From: Flavobacterium fryxellicola
GTDB taxonomy: Bacteria; Bacteroidota; Bacteroidia; Flavobacteriales; Flavobacteriaceae
Direction of reading: 5' to 3'
Length of the DNA stretch: 64,000 nt
NCBI RefSeq assembly: GCF_900143245.1
Contig: NZ_FRDK01000005.1
Span: forward strand, 124,001 to 188,000
Every line of letters starts with the position of its first letter. Positions within the stretch are counted from its first letter, which is position 1. The translations under genes were made by a program, and so were the position numbers. The notes beneath the pieces are model-generated. The model had not been told where the DNA came from. It worked only from the letters and a program-made list of their open reading frames with translations, and did no database searches. Below are positions 46,521 to 54,740 of the stretch, one piece after another.

Positions 46521-48548
46521 ATGAGCATCTTAACCCATCACTTCAATACAAAATACAATACGGCCCCTTTTTCGAAAATAAAAAATGAGGATTTTCTTCC
46601 TGCTTTTCAAAAAGGAATCGAACTCGCGAAAGCCGAAATCGATGCCATTGTCAGAAACCCCATACAACCTACTTTTAAAAATACCATAGAAGCATTGGAC
46701 TTTAGCGGAGACGTGTTGGATCGAATTTCTAGCATTTTTTTCAACCTTAATTCTGCAGAAACCAATGACGAGATTCAAAAAATCGCACAAGAAGTCTCTC
46801 CTTTATTATCAGAGTTTGGAAATGACATTCGACTGAATCCTGATTTATTTGCGCGAGTAAAAACAGTGTACGAACAAAGAGAGAAATTAAATCTGACGGC
46901 GGAACAGACTACGCTTTTAGACAAAAAATACAAAGGATTTTCTAGAAATGGCGCTAATTTACCTGAAGATAAAAAGAATCATTTAAGAGAAATAGACAAA
47001 GAATTATCGAAATTGAGTTTGCTGTTTGGCGAAAATGTTTTAGCTGAAACACAAGCCTATCAATTGCATCTTACCAATAAAAAGGATTTGACTGGTTTGC
47101 CCGAGGGAACGATTGAAGCCGCTCGTTCATTGGCTAAAAGCCAAGAAAAAGAAGGTTGGGTTTTTACTTTGGATTACCCAAGCTATGTTCCATTTGTGAC
47201 CTATGCTGATAATCGTGAATTGCGTAAAAAGATGGCAATTGCTTTTGGCGCAAAAGGTTTTCAAAACAACGAATTTGACAATCAGGAAATTGTACTTAAA
47301 ATTGCCGCATTGCGTTTTGATCGAGCACACGTTTTAGGATATGCCAGTCACGCCCATTTTGTACTGGAAGAACGAATGTCCGAAAGTCCAGAGAAAGTAA
47401 AAAAATTCTCCAATGACTTACTAGAAAAAGCAAAACCGGCTGCTTTAAGAGAATTTGCTCAATTATCTGCCTTCGCAGAAGAATTAGATGGCCTTACACT
47501 ACTGGAAAAATGGGATGGCGCTTATTACTCGGAGAAATTAAAACAGCAATTGTACCATTTAGACGATGAAATACTAAAACCTTATTTCCAATTAGAAAAA
47601 GTTTTGAAAGGTGCTTTTGCAATAGCGCAAAAATTATACGGAATCACATTTGAAGAAAGCTTTGAAGTGGACAAATACCACGAAGAAGTAAAAACTTACG
47701 TAGTAAAAGATGAGGAAGACCAACTTGTCGCCATTTTTTACGCTGATTTCTTTCCAAGAAAAGGGAAACGCAACGGTGCCTGGATGACTTCTTTTAAATC
47801 GCAATACATAAAAAAAGGAATTAATGAAAGACCGCACATTTCCATTGTATGCAATTTTACCAAACCTACAGAAACAAAACCATCTTTATTAACTTTTAAC
47901 GAGGTGACGACTTTATTTCATGAATTTGGTCATGCGTTACACGGAATATTGGCTAATACTACGTATCCCAGTTTATCAGGAACAAGCGTTTATTGGGATT
48001 TTGTGGAATTACCAAGTCAGATTTTAGAAAACTGGTGTTACGAGCCGGAAGCTTTAGCATTGTTTGCGTACCATTATGAAACTGGCGAAATGATTCCGAT
48101 AGAATTAGTGAACAAAATTAAAGAAAGTGCCAGTTTTCAGGAAGGAATTGCAACAATGCGCCAATTGAGTTTTGGGCTCCTGGATATGGGTTGGCATGCA
48201 GAAGATCCTTCGAATATTAAAAACATCAAAGCTTTTGAAACCAAACAATTTTCTGCTACACAATTATATCCTGATGTAAAGGAGAACGCTATGAGTACTT
48301 CTTTTTCGCATATTTTTCAGGGAGGATATTCCTCTGGCTATTACAGCTACAAATGGGCGGAAGTGTTAGACGCTGACGCTTTTGAATATTTCCAAGAAAA
48401 AGGTATTTTTAATAAGGAGGTCGCCACTAAATTTAAAGAAAACGTACTTTCTAAAGGCGGAACAGAACATCCGATGATTTTATACAAACGCTTTAGAGGT
48501 CAGGAACCAAGACCAGAAGCTTTGCTAAAAAGAGCTGGATTGCTTTAA
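46521..48548 (+). CDS. M3-family metallopeptidase (peptidyl-dipeptidase Dcp / oligopeptidase A type)
   Basis: 675 aa from the ATG at 46521 (MSILTHHFNTKYNTAPFSKI). The M3 zinc site is HEFGHALHG, with ligands His467 and His471 and catalytic Glu468. The C-terminal half includes GTSVYWDFVELPSQILENWC and SHIFQGGYSSGYYSYKWAEV, both typical of Dcp. It should degrade short peptides in the cytoplasm or periplasm; no signal peptide is evident. A decayed fragment of a second M3 gene lies 3.7 kb downstream. Confidence 0.93.
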   Translation: MSILTHHFNTKYNTAPFSKIKNEDFLPAFQKGIELAKAEIDAIVRNPIQPTFKNTIEALDFSGDVLDRISSIFFNLNSAETNDEIQKIAQEVSPLLSEFGNDIRLNPDLFARVKTVYEQREKLNLTAEQTTLLDKKYKGFSRNGANLPEDKKNHLREIDKELSKLSLLFGENVLAETQAYQLHLTNKKDLTGLPEGTIEAARSLAKSQEKEGWVFTLDYPSYVPFVTYADNRELRKKMAIAFGAKGFQNNEFDNQEIVLKIAALRFDRAHVLGYASHAHFVLEERMSESPEKVKKFSNDLLEKAKPAALREFAQLSAFAEELDGLTLLEKWDGAYYSEKLKQQLYHLDDEILKPYFQLEKVLKGAFAIAQKLYGITFEESFEVDKYHEEVKTYVVKDEEDQLVAIFYADFFPRKGKRNGAWMTSFKSQYIKKGINERPHISIVCNFTKPTETKPSLLTFNEVTTLFHEFGHALHGILANTTYPSLSGTSVYWDFVELPSQILENWCYEPEALALFAYHYETGEMIPIELVNKIKESASFQEGIATMRQLSFGLLDMGWHAEDPSNIKNIKAFETKQFSATQLYPDVKENAMSTSFSHIFQGGYSSGYYSYKWAEVLDADAFEYFQEKGIFNKEVATKFKENVLSKGGTEHPMILYKRFRGQEPRPEALLKRAGLL

Positions 48549-48572
48549 ATTACTGATTTATAAAGTTCAAAA

Positions 48573-51500
48573 ATGGAGCTTACCGACCTAAAATTAATAC
48601 AAGATTATTTAAAAGAAAATAGTATTGCAAGTTCTACGGCTAATGCAAAAAACATTAGCCCTACCCTTGTTAACGTCTACTTTGGGCAATATGAATTTGA
48701 ATATCTTGGCGGCGCAACTAAACCGTATCAAATAGAAATTAATATTGCTAATCCTAAAAAAATTGAGTCTTATTGCAGTTGTCCTTACGATCACGGAGGT
48801 GTTTGCAAGCATATAATTGCAGCTCTTACTGATATTAGTAAAGTCATTATTAAAAAAACAAATAGTATTTTGCACGATTTAAATGATTTCACAGCAACCC
48901 AGAAATTACATTTAAATCAGGCACATTTAGAAAACGAACTCCTTTCGGATGCCGTTCTCTCACGATTTCCCTCGCGTTATACTAGTTACTATGACCATCA
49001 GTTACAAATTAGCAATGCGTCACAATCGGAGGTAAAAACACTGTTTTTAGATTGGGGAAACCATGAACAAACCATAAGCTATGATAGCGAAACTAAAAAT
49101 TTAAAAACGCGTTGTACTTGTTCTAAAGCAGAAAAACCATGCGATCACATTGGTATTAGTTTGCGGATTATAAAAAATAAATTGGGCGAAAATTTTTTTA
49201 GTATAAGTTATTTACCGCAAAAAATTGAAGCATTTTTAAAACCATATCAGATAACCGATAATGCGGAAATTGGAAAAATATTCGATTTTCAAATTACAAA
49301 AAAAGGATTTGAAGCAACTTCAAAATATAAAAATATCCAACAAGGATTTCAAGATCTTTCTAATATTTACGCGAATGAAGCGGTTGAGCTAAGCGCTAAA
49401 TTACCCATGCCAGATCATTTTGATCATGATTTTGGACTGGGAATATATTTTAGATTTAGAGCAAAAAAATTTCATGGCATCTTTCCTTTTCAGGCAAAGT
49501 ACAACAAGGCTAAAACCGATTTTGCATCGAGCATTTCCGACCTTAACTATTACAGTATCGGAGAATCTATGCACTTATTTCTTAATGAAAATAATGATGC
49601 GGTAATCATAAAATCGCTACAGCTAAACGATCTAATTTCCAGCTATGAATCAAAAAGAGAAATTGGTTACTTAACAAAAGCATTTGAACATTTAGAACTT
49701 TTATTACCATTATGGAAAACGCTCTTGATATATAAACATGAAGACAAAGCCAGTCTGACAAGGAAAAATCTGGTGTCCACAAAAATAGAGGATATCAAAA
49801 TAAGATTGTTTTTTACTCTTAGCGAAAATGAATATTTTTACACACTAAAAGCAAAAATAGCAATTGGAGATAAAGATTTTAACCTCAACAGTACAGCAAT
49901 AATTGTGAGTTCGTTGTTTGTATTTTTTCAGGGTAATGCTTATCCCATTCCAAATGCCAATGTTTCTGCACATTTAAATAGTTTTGCTAATCATTCTGAA
50001 ATTAATTACTTCAAAAAAGATGTGCCCAATTTTATTGAAAAAGTAATTTTACCGTTATCTAAAAAATTTGAAATTCAAACTACCATTTTCAAGAAATCTA
50101 AAGCCAAAATAGAAAATGAAAGTATTGAAAAACAAATCTACATGTCGGATTTAGAAGGACATTATATTGTTTTTAAGCCTGTAATTCAGTATAGCAAAAC
50201 GCTCGTACCAGTATTTTCAAACGAACTGTTATTAGAAGCCACCGAAGATTCAAAAATCACATATCAAGACCGTAATCAGTCTTTTGAGGATAATTTTATA
50301 GAAGAATTCAGAAGTCTGCATCCAAAGTTTGAAACTCAAGAAAGTATGTTTTTCCTCACACCCGAAGAACTTTTCGAGAATTACTGGATGTTACACGCCA
50401 CAGAAAGAATGAAGCAATTAGGCATCACTGTTTTTGGAGCCAATGAATTGAAATCATTCAAATTTAATTTGAACAAACCCGTAATCCGCGTCAATTTAAA
50501 ATCGGATATTGATTGGTTTGATATTGAAATCGACATTAGTTTTGGCAATCAAAAAGTAAACATTAAGGAGTTACAGAAGGCCTTTTTGAAAAAATCAAAT
50601 TATGTTGCGCTTGGTGATGGAACACTAGGAATTCTTCCAGAGGAATGGATGAAAAAATTTGCTAACTATTTCAAGACTGGTGAAGTCAAGAAAAACGGCA
50701 TACAAATGTCGAATTATCAGTTCGGAATCATTGAAGAACTGTATGAGGAAATGGATACCAAACCTGCATTTCTTGAAGAGCTGTATAACAAGAAAATGCG
50801 TTTACAAAACATTTCTGAAATTGAAACTATTCCAATTCCAAAAGGGATAAAAGCAAAACTCCGAGATTACCAACACCACGGACTAAACTGGCTCGCTTTT
50901 TTAGATAAAAACCAATTGGGCGGTTGCTTGGCAGACGATATGGGATTAGGGAAGACCTTGCAAACTATTGCATTTTTACAACATTTGAAAGTGACAAATC
51001 CTAAGAATCAACCTTCGTTGATTATTGCACCAACCTCACTAATTTTTAACTGGAGAAATGAAATAGAAAAGTTTTGCCCAACCCTGAAGATGCTTACTTT
51101 TACGGGTGGAAACAGACTTGAAAATAAAGATAATTTCAACAAGTACGATTTAATTATTTCCACTTATGGCTCTTTGCTGAACGACATTGCGTTTTTGAAA
51201 GATTTTAAATTTAATTATATTGTTTTAGACGAAAGTCAGGCGATAAAAAACCCAAATTCAAAGCGTTATAAAGCCGTTCGATTGTTGAATTCGTATAACA
51301 GAATTGCACTTACGGGAACACCTATAGAAAATAACACTTTTGATTTGTATGCACAACTTAACTTTTTAAATCCTGGATTACTGGGTAATATGACGCATTT
51401 TAAAAATAATTTTTCGGATGCCATAGACAAAGAAAAAGATGTTGACGCTTCGCAAATTTTGAGTAAAATTATCACGCCTTTTATGTTGCGAAGAACCAAA

Positions 51501-52241
51501 GAACAAGTTGCCACCGAATTGCCAGAAAAAACAGAAAGCATCATTTTTTGTGAAATGGAAAAGGAGCAACGTGCGGTTTATAACACCTTCAAAAATAAAT
51601 ACCGTGATTATTTAATGAATAAAATTGATGAAAATGGCGTCGAAAAATCACAAATGTACATCTTAGAAGGTTTAACTAAACTGCGACAAATTTGCAATTC
51701 GACCGCGCTAATTCCGACTGACGAGGACTTTGGAAATTATTCGGTAAAGCTCGAGGCATTAATGGAAAACATCAAAGAAAAGACGGGAAATCATAAAATT
51801 TTAGTTTTTTCGCAGTTTGTCAAAATGCTTCAAATCGTAAAAACGAGACTAGAAGAAGACCACATTCATTATGAATATTTAGACGGAAAAACGTCCAACA
51901 GACAAGAGCGAGTCGAGAATTTTCAAAATAATGCCGATGTTCGGGTCTTTCTGATTAGCCTTAAAGCTGGTGGAACCGGACTAAATCTAACCGAAGCAGA
52001 TTATGTTTTCATTATAGATCCTTGGTGGAATCCTGCTGTCGAAAACCAAGCCATTGATCGCTGTTATCGCATTGGACAAACCAAAAAAGTAATGGCATAC
52101 CGCATGATTTGTAAAGATACAATCGAAGAAAAAATTGTTTCGTTGCAACAAAAAAAGAAAAATGTAGCTTCGAGTATTATTTCGATCGACGACGAGAAAA
52201 AATCGTTTGATATTAATGAGGTAAAGGAATTGTTTCGGTAG
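48573..52241 (+). CDS. SNF2/Rad54-family helicase with SWIM zinc fingers
   Basis: 1222 aa. Two SWIM-type zinc motifs are near the N-terminus: Cys68-x-Cys70...Cys78-x-His80 and Cys181-x-Cys183...Cys190-x-His192. A middle region of unclear fold follows. The SNF2 ATPase core has motif I DDMGLGKT (788-795), motif II DESQ (886-889, a DEAH-box variant), LTGTPIENN (motif III) and the C-terminal lobe with LISLKAGGTGLNLTEADYVF and DRCYRIGQTKKV. It likely remodels protein-DNA complexes or acts in repair; no partner gene adjoins. It starts 24 bp after the M3 peptidase. Confidence 0.93.
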   Translation: MELTDLKLIQDYLKENSIASSTANAKNISPTLVNVYFGQYEFEYLGGATKPYQIEINIANPKKIESYCSCPYDHGGVCKHIIAALTDISKVIIKKTNSILHDLNDFTATQKLHLNQAHLENELLSDAVLSRFPSRYTSYYDHQLQISNASQSEVKTLFLDWGNHEQTISYDSETKNLKTRCTCSKAEKPCDHIGISLRIIKNKLGENFFSISYLPQKIEAFLKPYQITDNAEIGKIFDFQITKKGFEATSKYKNIQQGFQDLSNIYANEAVELSAKLPMPDHFDHDFGLGIYFRFRAKKFHGIFPFQAKYNKAKTDFASSISDLNYYSIGESMHLFLNENNDAVIIKSLQLNDLISSYESKREIGYLTKAFEHLELLLPLWKTLLIYKHEDKASLTRKNLVSTKIEDIKIRLFFTLSENEYFYTLKAKIAIGDKDFNLNSTAIIVSSLFVFFQGNAYPIPNANVSAHLNSFANHSEINYFKKDVPNFIEKVILPLSKKFEIQTTIFKKSKAKIENESIEKQIYMSDLEGHYIVFKPVIQYSKTLVPVFSNELLLEATEDSKITYQDRNQSFEDNFIEEFRSLHPKFETQESMFFLTPEELFENYWMLHATERMKQLGITVFGANELKSFKFNLNKPVIRVNLKSDIDWFDIEIDISFGNQKVNIKELQKAFLKKSNYVALGDGTLGILPEEWMKKFANYFKTGEVKKNGIQMSNYQFGIIEELYEEMDTKPAFLEELYNKKMRLQNISEIETIPIPKGIKAKLRDYQHHGLNWLAFLDKNQLGGCLADDMGLGKTLQTIAFLQHLKVTNPKNQPSLIIAPTSLIFNWRNEIEKFCPTLKMLTFTGGNRLENKDNFNKYDLIISTYGSLLNDIAFLKDFKFNYIVLDESQAIKNPNSKRYKAVRLLNSYNRIALTGTPIENNTFDLYAQLNFLNPGLLGNMTHFKNNFSDAIDKEKDVDASQILSKIITPFMLRRTKEQVATELPEKTESIIFCEMEKEQRAVYNTFKNKYRDYLMNKIDENGVEKSQMYILEGLTKLRQICNSTALIPTDEDFGNYSVKLEALMENIKEKTGNHKILVFSQFVKMLQIVKTRLEEDHIHYEYLDGKTSNRQERVENFQNNADVRVFLISLKAGGTGLNLTEADYVFIIDPWWNPAVENQAIDRCYRIGQTKKVMAYRMICKDTIEEKIVSLQQKKKNVASSIISIDDEKKSFDINEVKELFR

Positions 52242-52268
52242 TTCCGATTCCTAAAATACTTTGCTTAT

Positions 52269-52425
52269 TTTTCGAAAAAAGGTACTTATAATAAAGAAGT
52301 AACACTAAAAGTAACGAAATGTACTTTTCTAAGCGAAAATAAAATTGACGATAGGGCTGTACGAACCCTTTAAAGAACAAAAACCAAAACTGGAAGCTTT
52401 ATTGAAAAAAGTGAAAGTGTTTTAA
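52269..52425 (+). pseudogene. Remnant of the 3' end of a second M3-family peptidase
   Basis: One frame reads FSKKGTYNKEVTLK, then FLSENKIDDRAV. After a frameshift it continues EPFKEQKPKLEALLKKVKVF and stops at 52423-52425. This lines up with the C-terminus of the intact M3 peptidase (EKGIFNKEVATKFKENVLSK through RGQEPRPEALLKRAGLL). About 50 codons survive; the rest of the gene is gone. The differences from the intact copy suggest an old paralogue rather than a recent duplication. The rest of the 52242-52510 gap holds nothing recognised. Confidence 0.7.
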
Positions 52426-52510
52426 TCATAAATTTCTGAAAACCAAAGTACAATGGTTCGGATTCTTTGATAAATTTTAGAATAATTAAAAAAATAAAAC
52501 CTACAATAAA

Positions 52511-53218
52511 ATGAGTTTTTTAAAAGCAGAGTGGAATAATTTAGCCATGATTAATTATGAGGTTGATCCTCAAATTTTACAAAAATATGTCCCAAAAGGA
52601 ACCGAACTCGATTTTTGGAACGGCAAATGCTACGTCAGTTTTATTGGGTTTCTTTTTGAAAAGGTGCGTGTTCTAGGAATCAAAATCCCCTTCCATAGTG
52701 ATTTTGAGGAAGTCAATCTTCGGTTTTATGTGAGGCGTTTTGAAAATGGAGTATGGAAAAGAGGGGCCGTTTTTATAAGCGAAATTGTTCCGAAATACGC
52801 CATTTCATTTATTGCCAATACGTTTTATAATGAGCACTACAGCACGTTACCCATGAAACACACTTTAACAGTCAATGAAAAGTCAAGAGAATTTATATAC
52901 CAATGGAAAGTAAATAACAATTGGAATACCATTCATGTGACAACTGACAAGACTCCCATTGCAATTGAACCGGATTCAGAGGCTGAATTTATTACCGAAC
53001 ACTATTTTGGTTATACCAAAATCAATGAAAATGAAACTTTTGAGTACCAAGTCACGCATCCAAGATGGCAACAATTTGAAGTAACCAAGAACAACTCTAA
53101 AATAGATTTTGAAGGTGTATACGGCAAAGAATTTGCGTTTATTGCCAATTTAGAACCAACTTCCGTATTTCTAGCTATTGGCTCTAAAATCACAATTGAA
53201 GACAAACGAAAATTATAA
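52511..53218 (+). CDS. DUF2071 (YqjF-like) family protein
   Basis: 235 aa. The N-terminus (MSFLKAEWNNLAMINYEVDP) with LQKYVPKGTELDFWNGKCYV and the segment FEEVNLRFYVRRFENGVWKR match the DUF2071 family, a beta-rich fold related to acetoacetate decarboxylase. The biochemical role is unknown. It is followed 5 bp later by an SRPBCC protein; the two are probably co-transcribed. Confidence 0.82.
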   Translation: MSFLKAEWNNLAMINYEVDPQILQKYVPKGTELDFWNGKCYVSFIGFLFEKVRVLGIKIPFHSDFEEVNLRFYVRRFENGVWKRGAVFISEIVPKYAISFIANTFYNEHYSTLPMKHTLTVNEKSREFIYQWKVNNNWNTIHVTTDKTPIAIEPDSEAEFITEHYFGYTKINENETFEYQVTHPRWQQFEVTKNNSKIDFEGVYGKEFAFIANLEPTSVFLAIGSKITIEDKRKL

Positions 53219-53223
53219 TTTTA

Positions 53224-53676
53224 ATGACCAGAATAAAAATTAGGACTAAAATAAATGCCCCGATACAAATTGTTTTTGATATTTCCAGAGACATCGATGT
53301 GCATCAAAAATCTGCCAGTCCTACAAAGGAAATAGCAATAGACGGCATCACTTCTGGCTTGATCAACTATAACGAAACGGTGACTTGGCGTGGAAAACAT
53401 TTTGGTTTTTACCTGACTCACAAAAGCCGAATAACCGCCATGAACTTATACGATTATTTTGTAGATGAGATGGAGGACGGGAAATTCAAATCATTCCGAC
53501 ATGAACATCTTTTTACAGAGAAGAATGGACTGACAGTAATGAAAGATAAAATACACTATGAAGTTCCTTATGGTGCCCTCGGCGAATTATTCGATTTTTT
53601 GTTTCTAAAAAACCACCTGATCAATTTCGTATTGGCAAGGAACAAGGTGCTGAAGCAATTAGCCGAAAGTACCTAA
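53224..53676 (+). CDS. SRPBCC-fold ligand-binding protein
   Basis: 150 aa. It begins MTRIKIRTKINAPIQIVFDI with SRDIDVHQKSA, the usual start of START/polyketide-cyclase-like (SRPBCC) proteins, which fold into a helix-grip with a hydrophobic pocket. FRHEHLFTEKNGLTVMKDKI and YGALGELFDFLFLKNHLINF are typical of the subgroup. Ligand unknown. It pairs with the DUF2071 gene. Confidence 0.82.
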   Translation: MTRIKIRTKINAPIQIVFDISRDIDVHQKSASPTKEIAIDGITSGLINYNETVTWRGKHFGFYLTHKSRITAMNLYDYFVDEMEDGKFKSFRHEHLFTEKNGLTVMKDKIHYEVPYGALGELFDFLFLKNHLINFVLARNKVLKQLAEST

Positions 53677-53780
53677 TTTACCAAAAGTGCAGTGTAAAAA
53701 CAACTTAGCGTACTAGAGAAAAGATCCTATTCCCCAATTTTATAGTGCTGTTGATGAACGAATTCACCAATAGTAACTTT

Positions 53781-54593
53781 TTATATTATAAGCAGCAACA
53801 ACCACCAGACGAGTGGAATACTTTCTACCCAAAAAGAGGTGTAATATTTCGATCGTTTTTCATTCGCAAAAAGTAGAAATAATGAAATCATAATAACTAG
53901 CAGCAAGTTGACTACTAATTGGCTTTCATCAAAATTACTTTTTAAAAATTCCAAAAGATAAAAAGGAAGCAAAAGCAATAATCCCAGTAGCTTGGTTCGC
54001 CTCACACCTATTTGCTGCGGAACCGTTTTTAAATGCGGATCATCGTTTGCCAAATCAATGATTTCAAAAACAAGCACTAAAACAAAAACAAGAAGGAACC
54101 TTTGTAAACATTTTAAATAAAAATCTGCTATTATTGGTATCTCCGCATTTAATACGGGCAAACCTAAAGTAACTCCCACCCAACACAAAGCCACAATATA
54201 AATTTTTACCCCAGCCCAATTTCTAGCATTCCTTTTATTAGGAAAAAAAGGAAGTGTATATAGTAATGTGATACTTAAAAAAGCAACAGCTACAATTTGA
54301 GTAACTCGTTGCAATTGAAAAAAATAATAACCGACTAGAATAAAACAACAGAAACTAAACACTGCAATTGCTTTTAGTTCCTTCCGCATTTGAATTTTCT
54401 TTGCTCGGGCTAATGCATCGTATTTAACAAAATTGTATCCAACGATAGTACCAAAAAAAGCGAAGTGTGCAAGGGAGTCCTCATAAGAAATGTGGAACAT
54501 GTGTTGGGTCATTCTAACTAAGGCATAGCACGATAAACCCACGTGAATACTGCCCTTAATATAAAAATCGACTATTAGTTTAAAAACCCTCAT
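53781..54593 (-). CDS. UbiA-like polytopic membrane protein
   Basis: 270 aa with about eight hydrophobic segments. Two sites resemble the Asp-rich motifs of UbiA prenyltransferases: GYNFVKYDALAR (N-x4-D, about 52-63) and IDLANDDPHLKTVPQQIGVR (about 180-200). UbiA enzymes transfer prenyl groups to aromatic acceptors. The first motif lacks the usual NDxxD form, so activity and substrate are uncertain. It is divergent from gcvP. Confidence 0.65.
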   Translation of the reverse strand: MRVFKLIVDFYIKGSIHVGLSCYALVRMTQHMFHISYEDSLAHFAFFGTIVGYNFVKYDALARAKKIQMRKELKAIAVFSFCCFILVGYYFFQLQRVTQIVAVAFLSITLLYTLPFFPNKRNARNWAGVKIYIVALCWVGVTLGLPVLNAEIPIIADFYLKCLQRFLLVFVLVLVFEIIDLANDDPHLKTVPQQIGVRRTKLLGLLLLLPFYLLEFLKSNFDESQLVVNLLLVIMISLFLLFANEKRSKYYTSFWVESIPLVWWLLLLII

Positions 54594-54660
54594 TAGACAA
54601 AATTAATCAAAGTGTTAATAAGAACGGCTTTTAGTTGAAAAATTCACAGAAAATCACATT

Positions 54661-54711
54661 AAAAAAGGCTATTAATAGCATATTAATATTTAATTTTACA
54701 GCCTTTTAAAA
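54661..54711 (+). promoter_or_regulatory. Palindromic, foldable sequence upstream of gcvP
   Basis: GCTATTAATAGC (54668-54679) is a perfect 12-bp palindrome. In addition AAAAGGCT (54663-54670) can pair with AGCCTTTT (54700-54707). It lies 34-80 bp before the gcvP ATG. It could be an operator or a leader hairpin. No glycine riboswitch core was recognised. Confidence 0.35.
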
Positions 54712-54740
54712 CAAGAAACACACAACACATTTTATATACA

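Noticed and set aside
54594..54740. Possible glycine riboswitch upstream of gcvP.
   Set aside because: The gap is only 147 bp and AT-rich, and no conserved riboswitch core was recognised.
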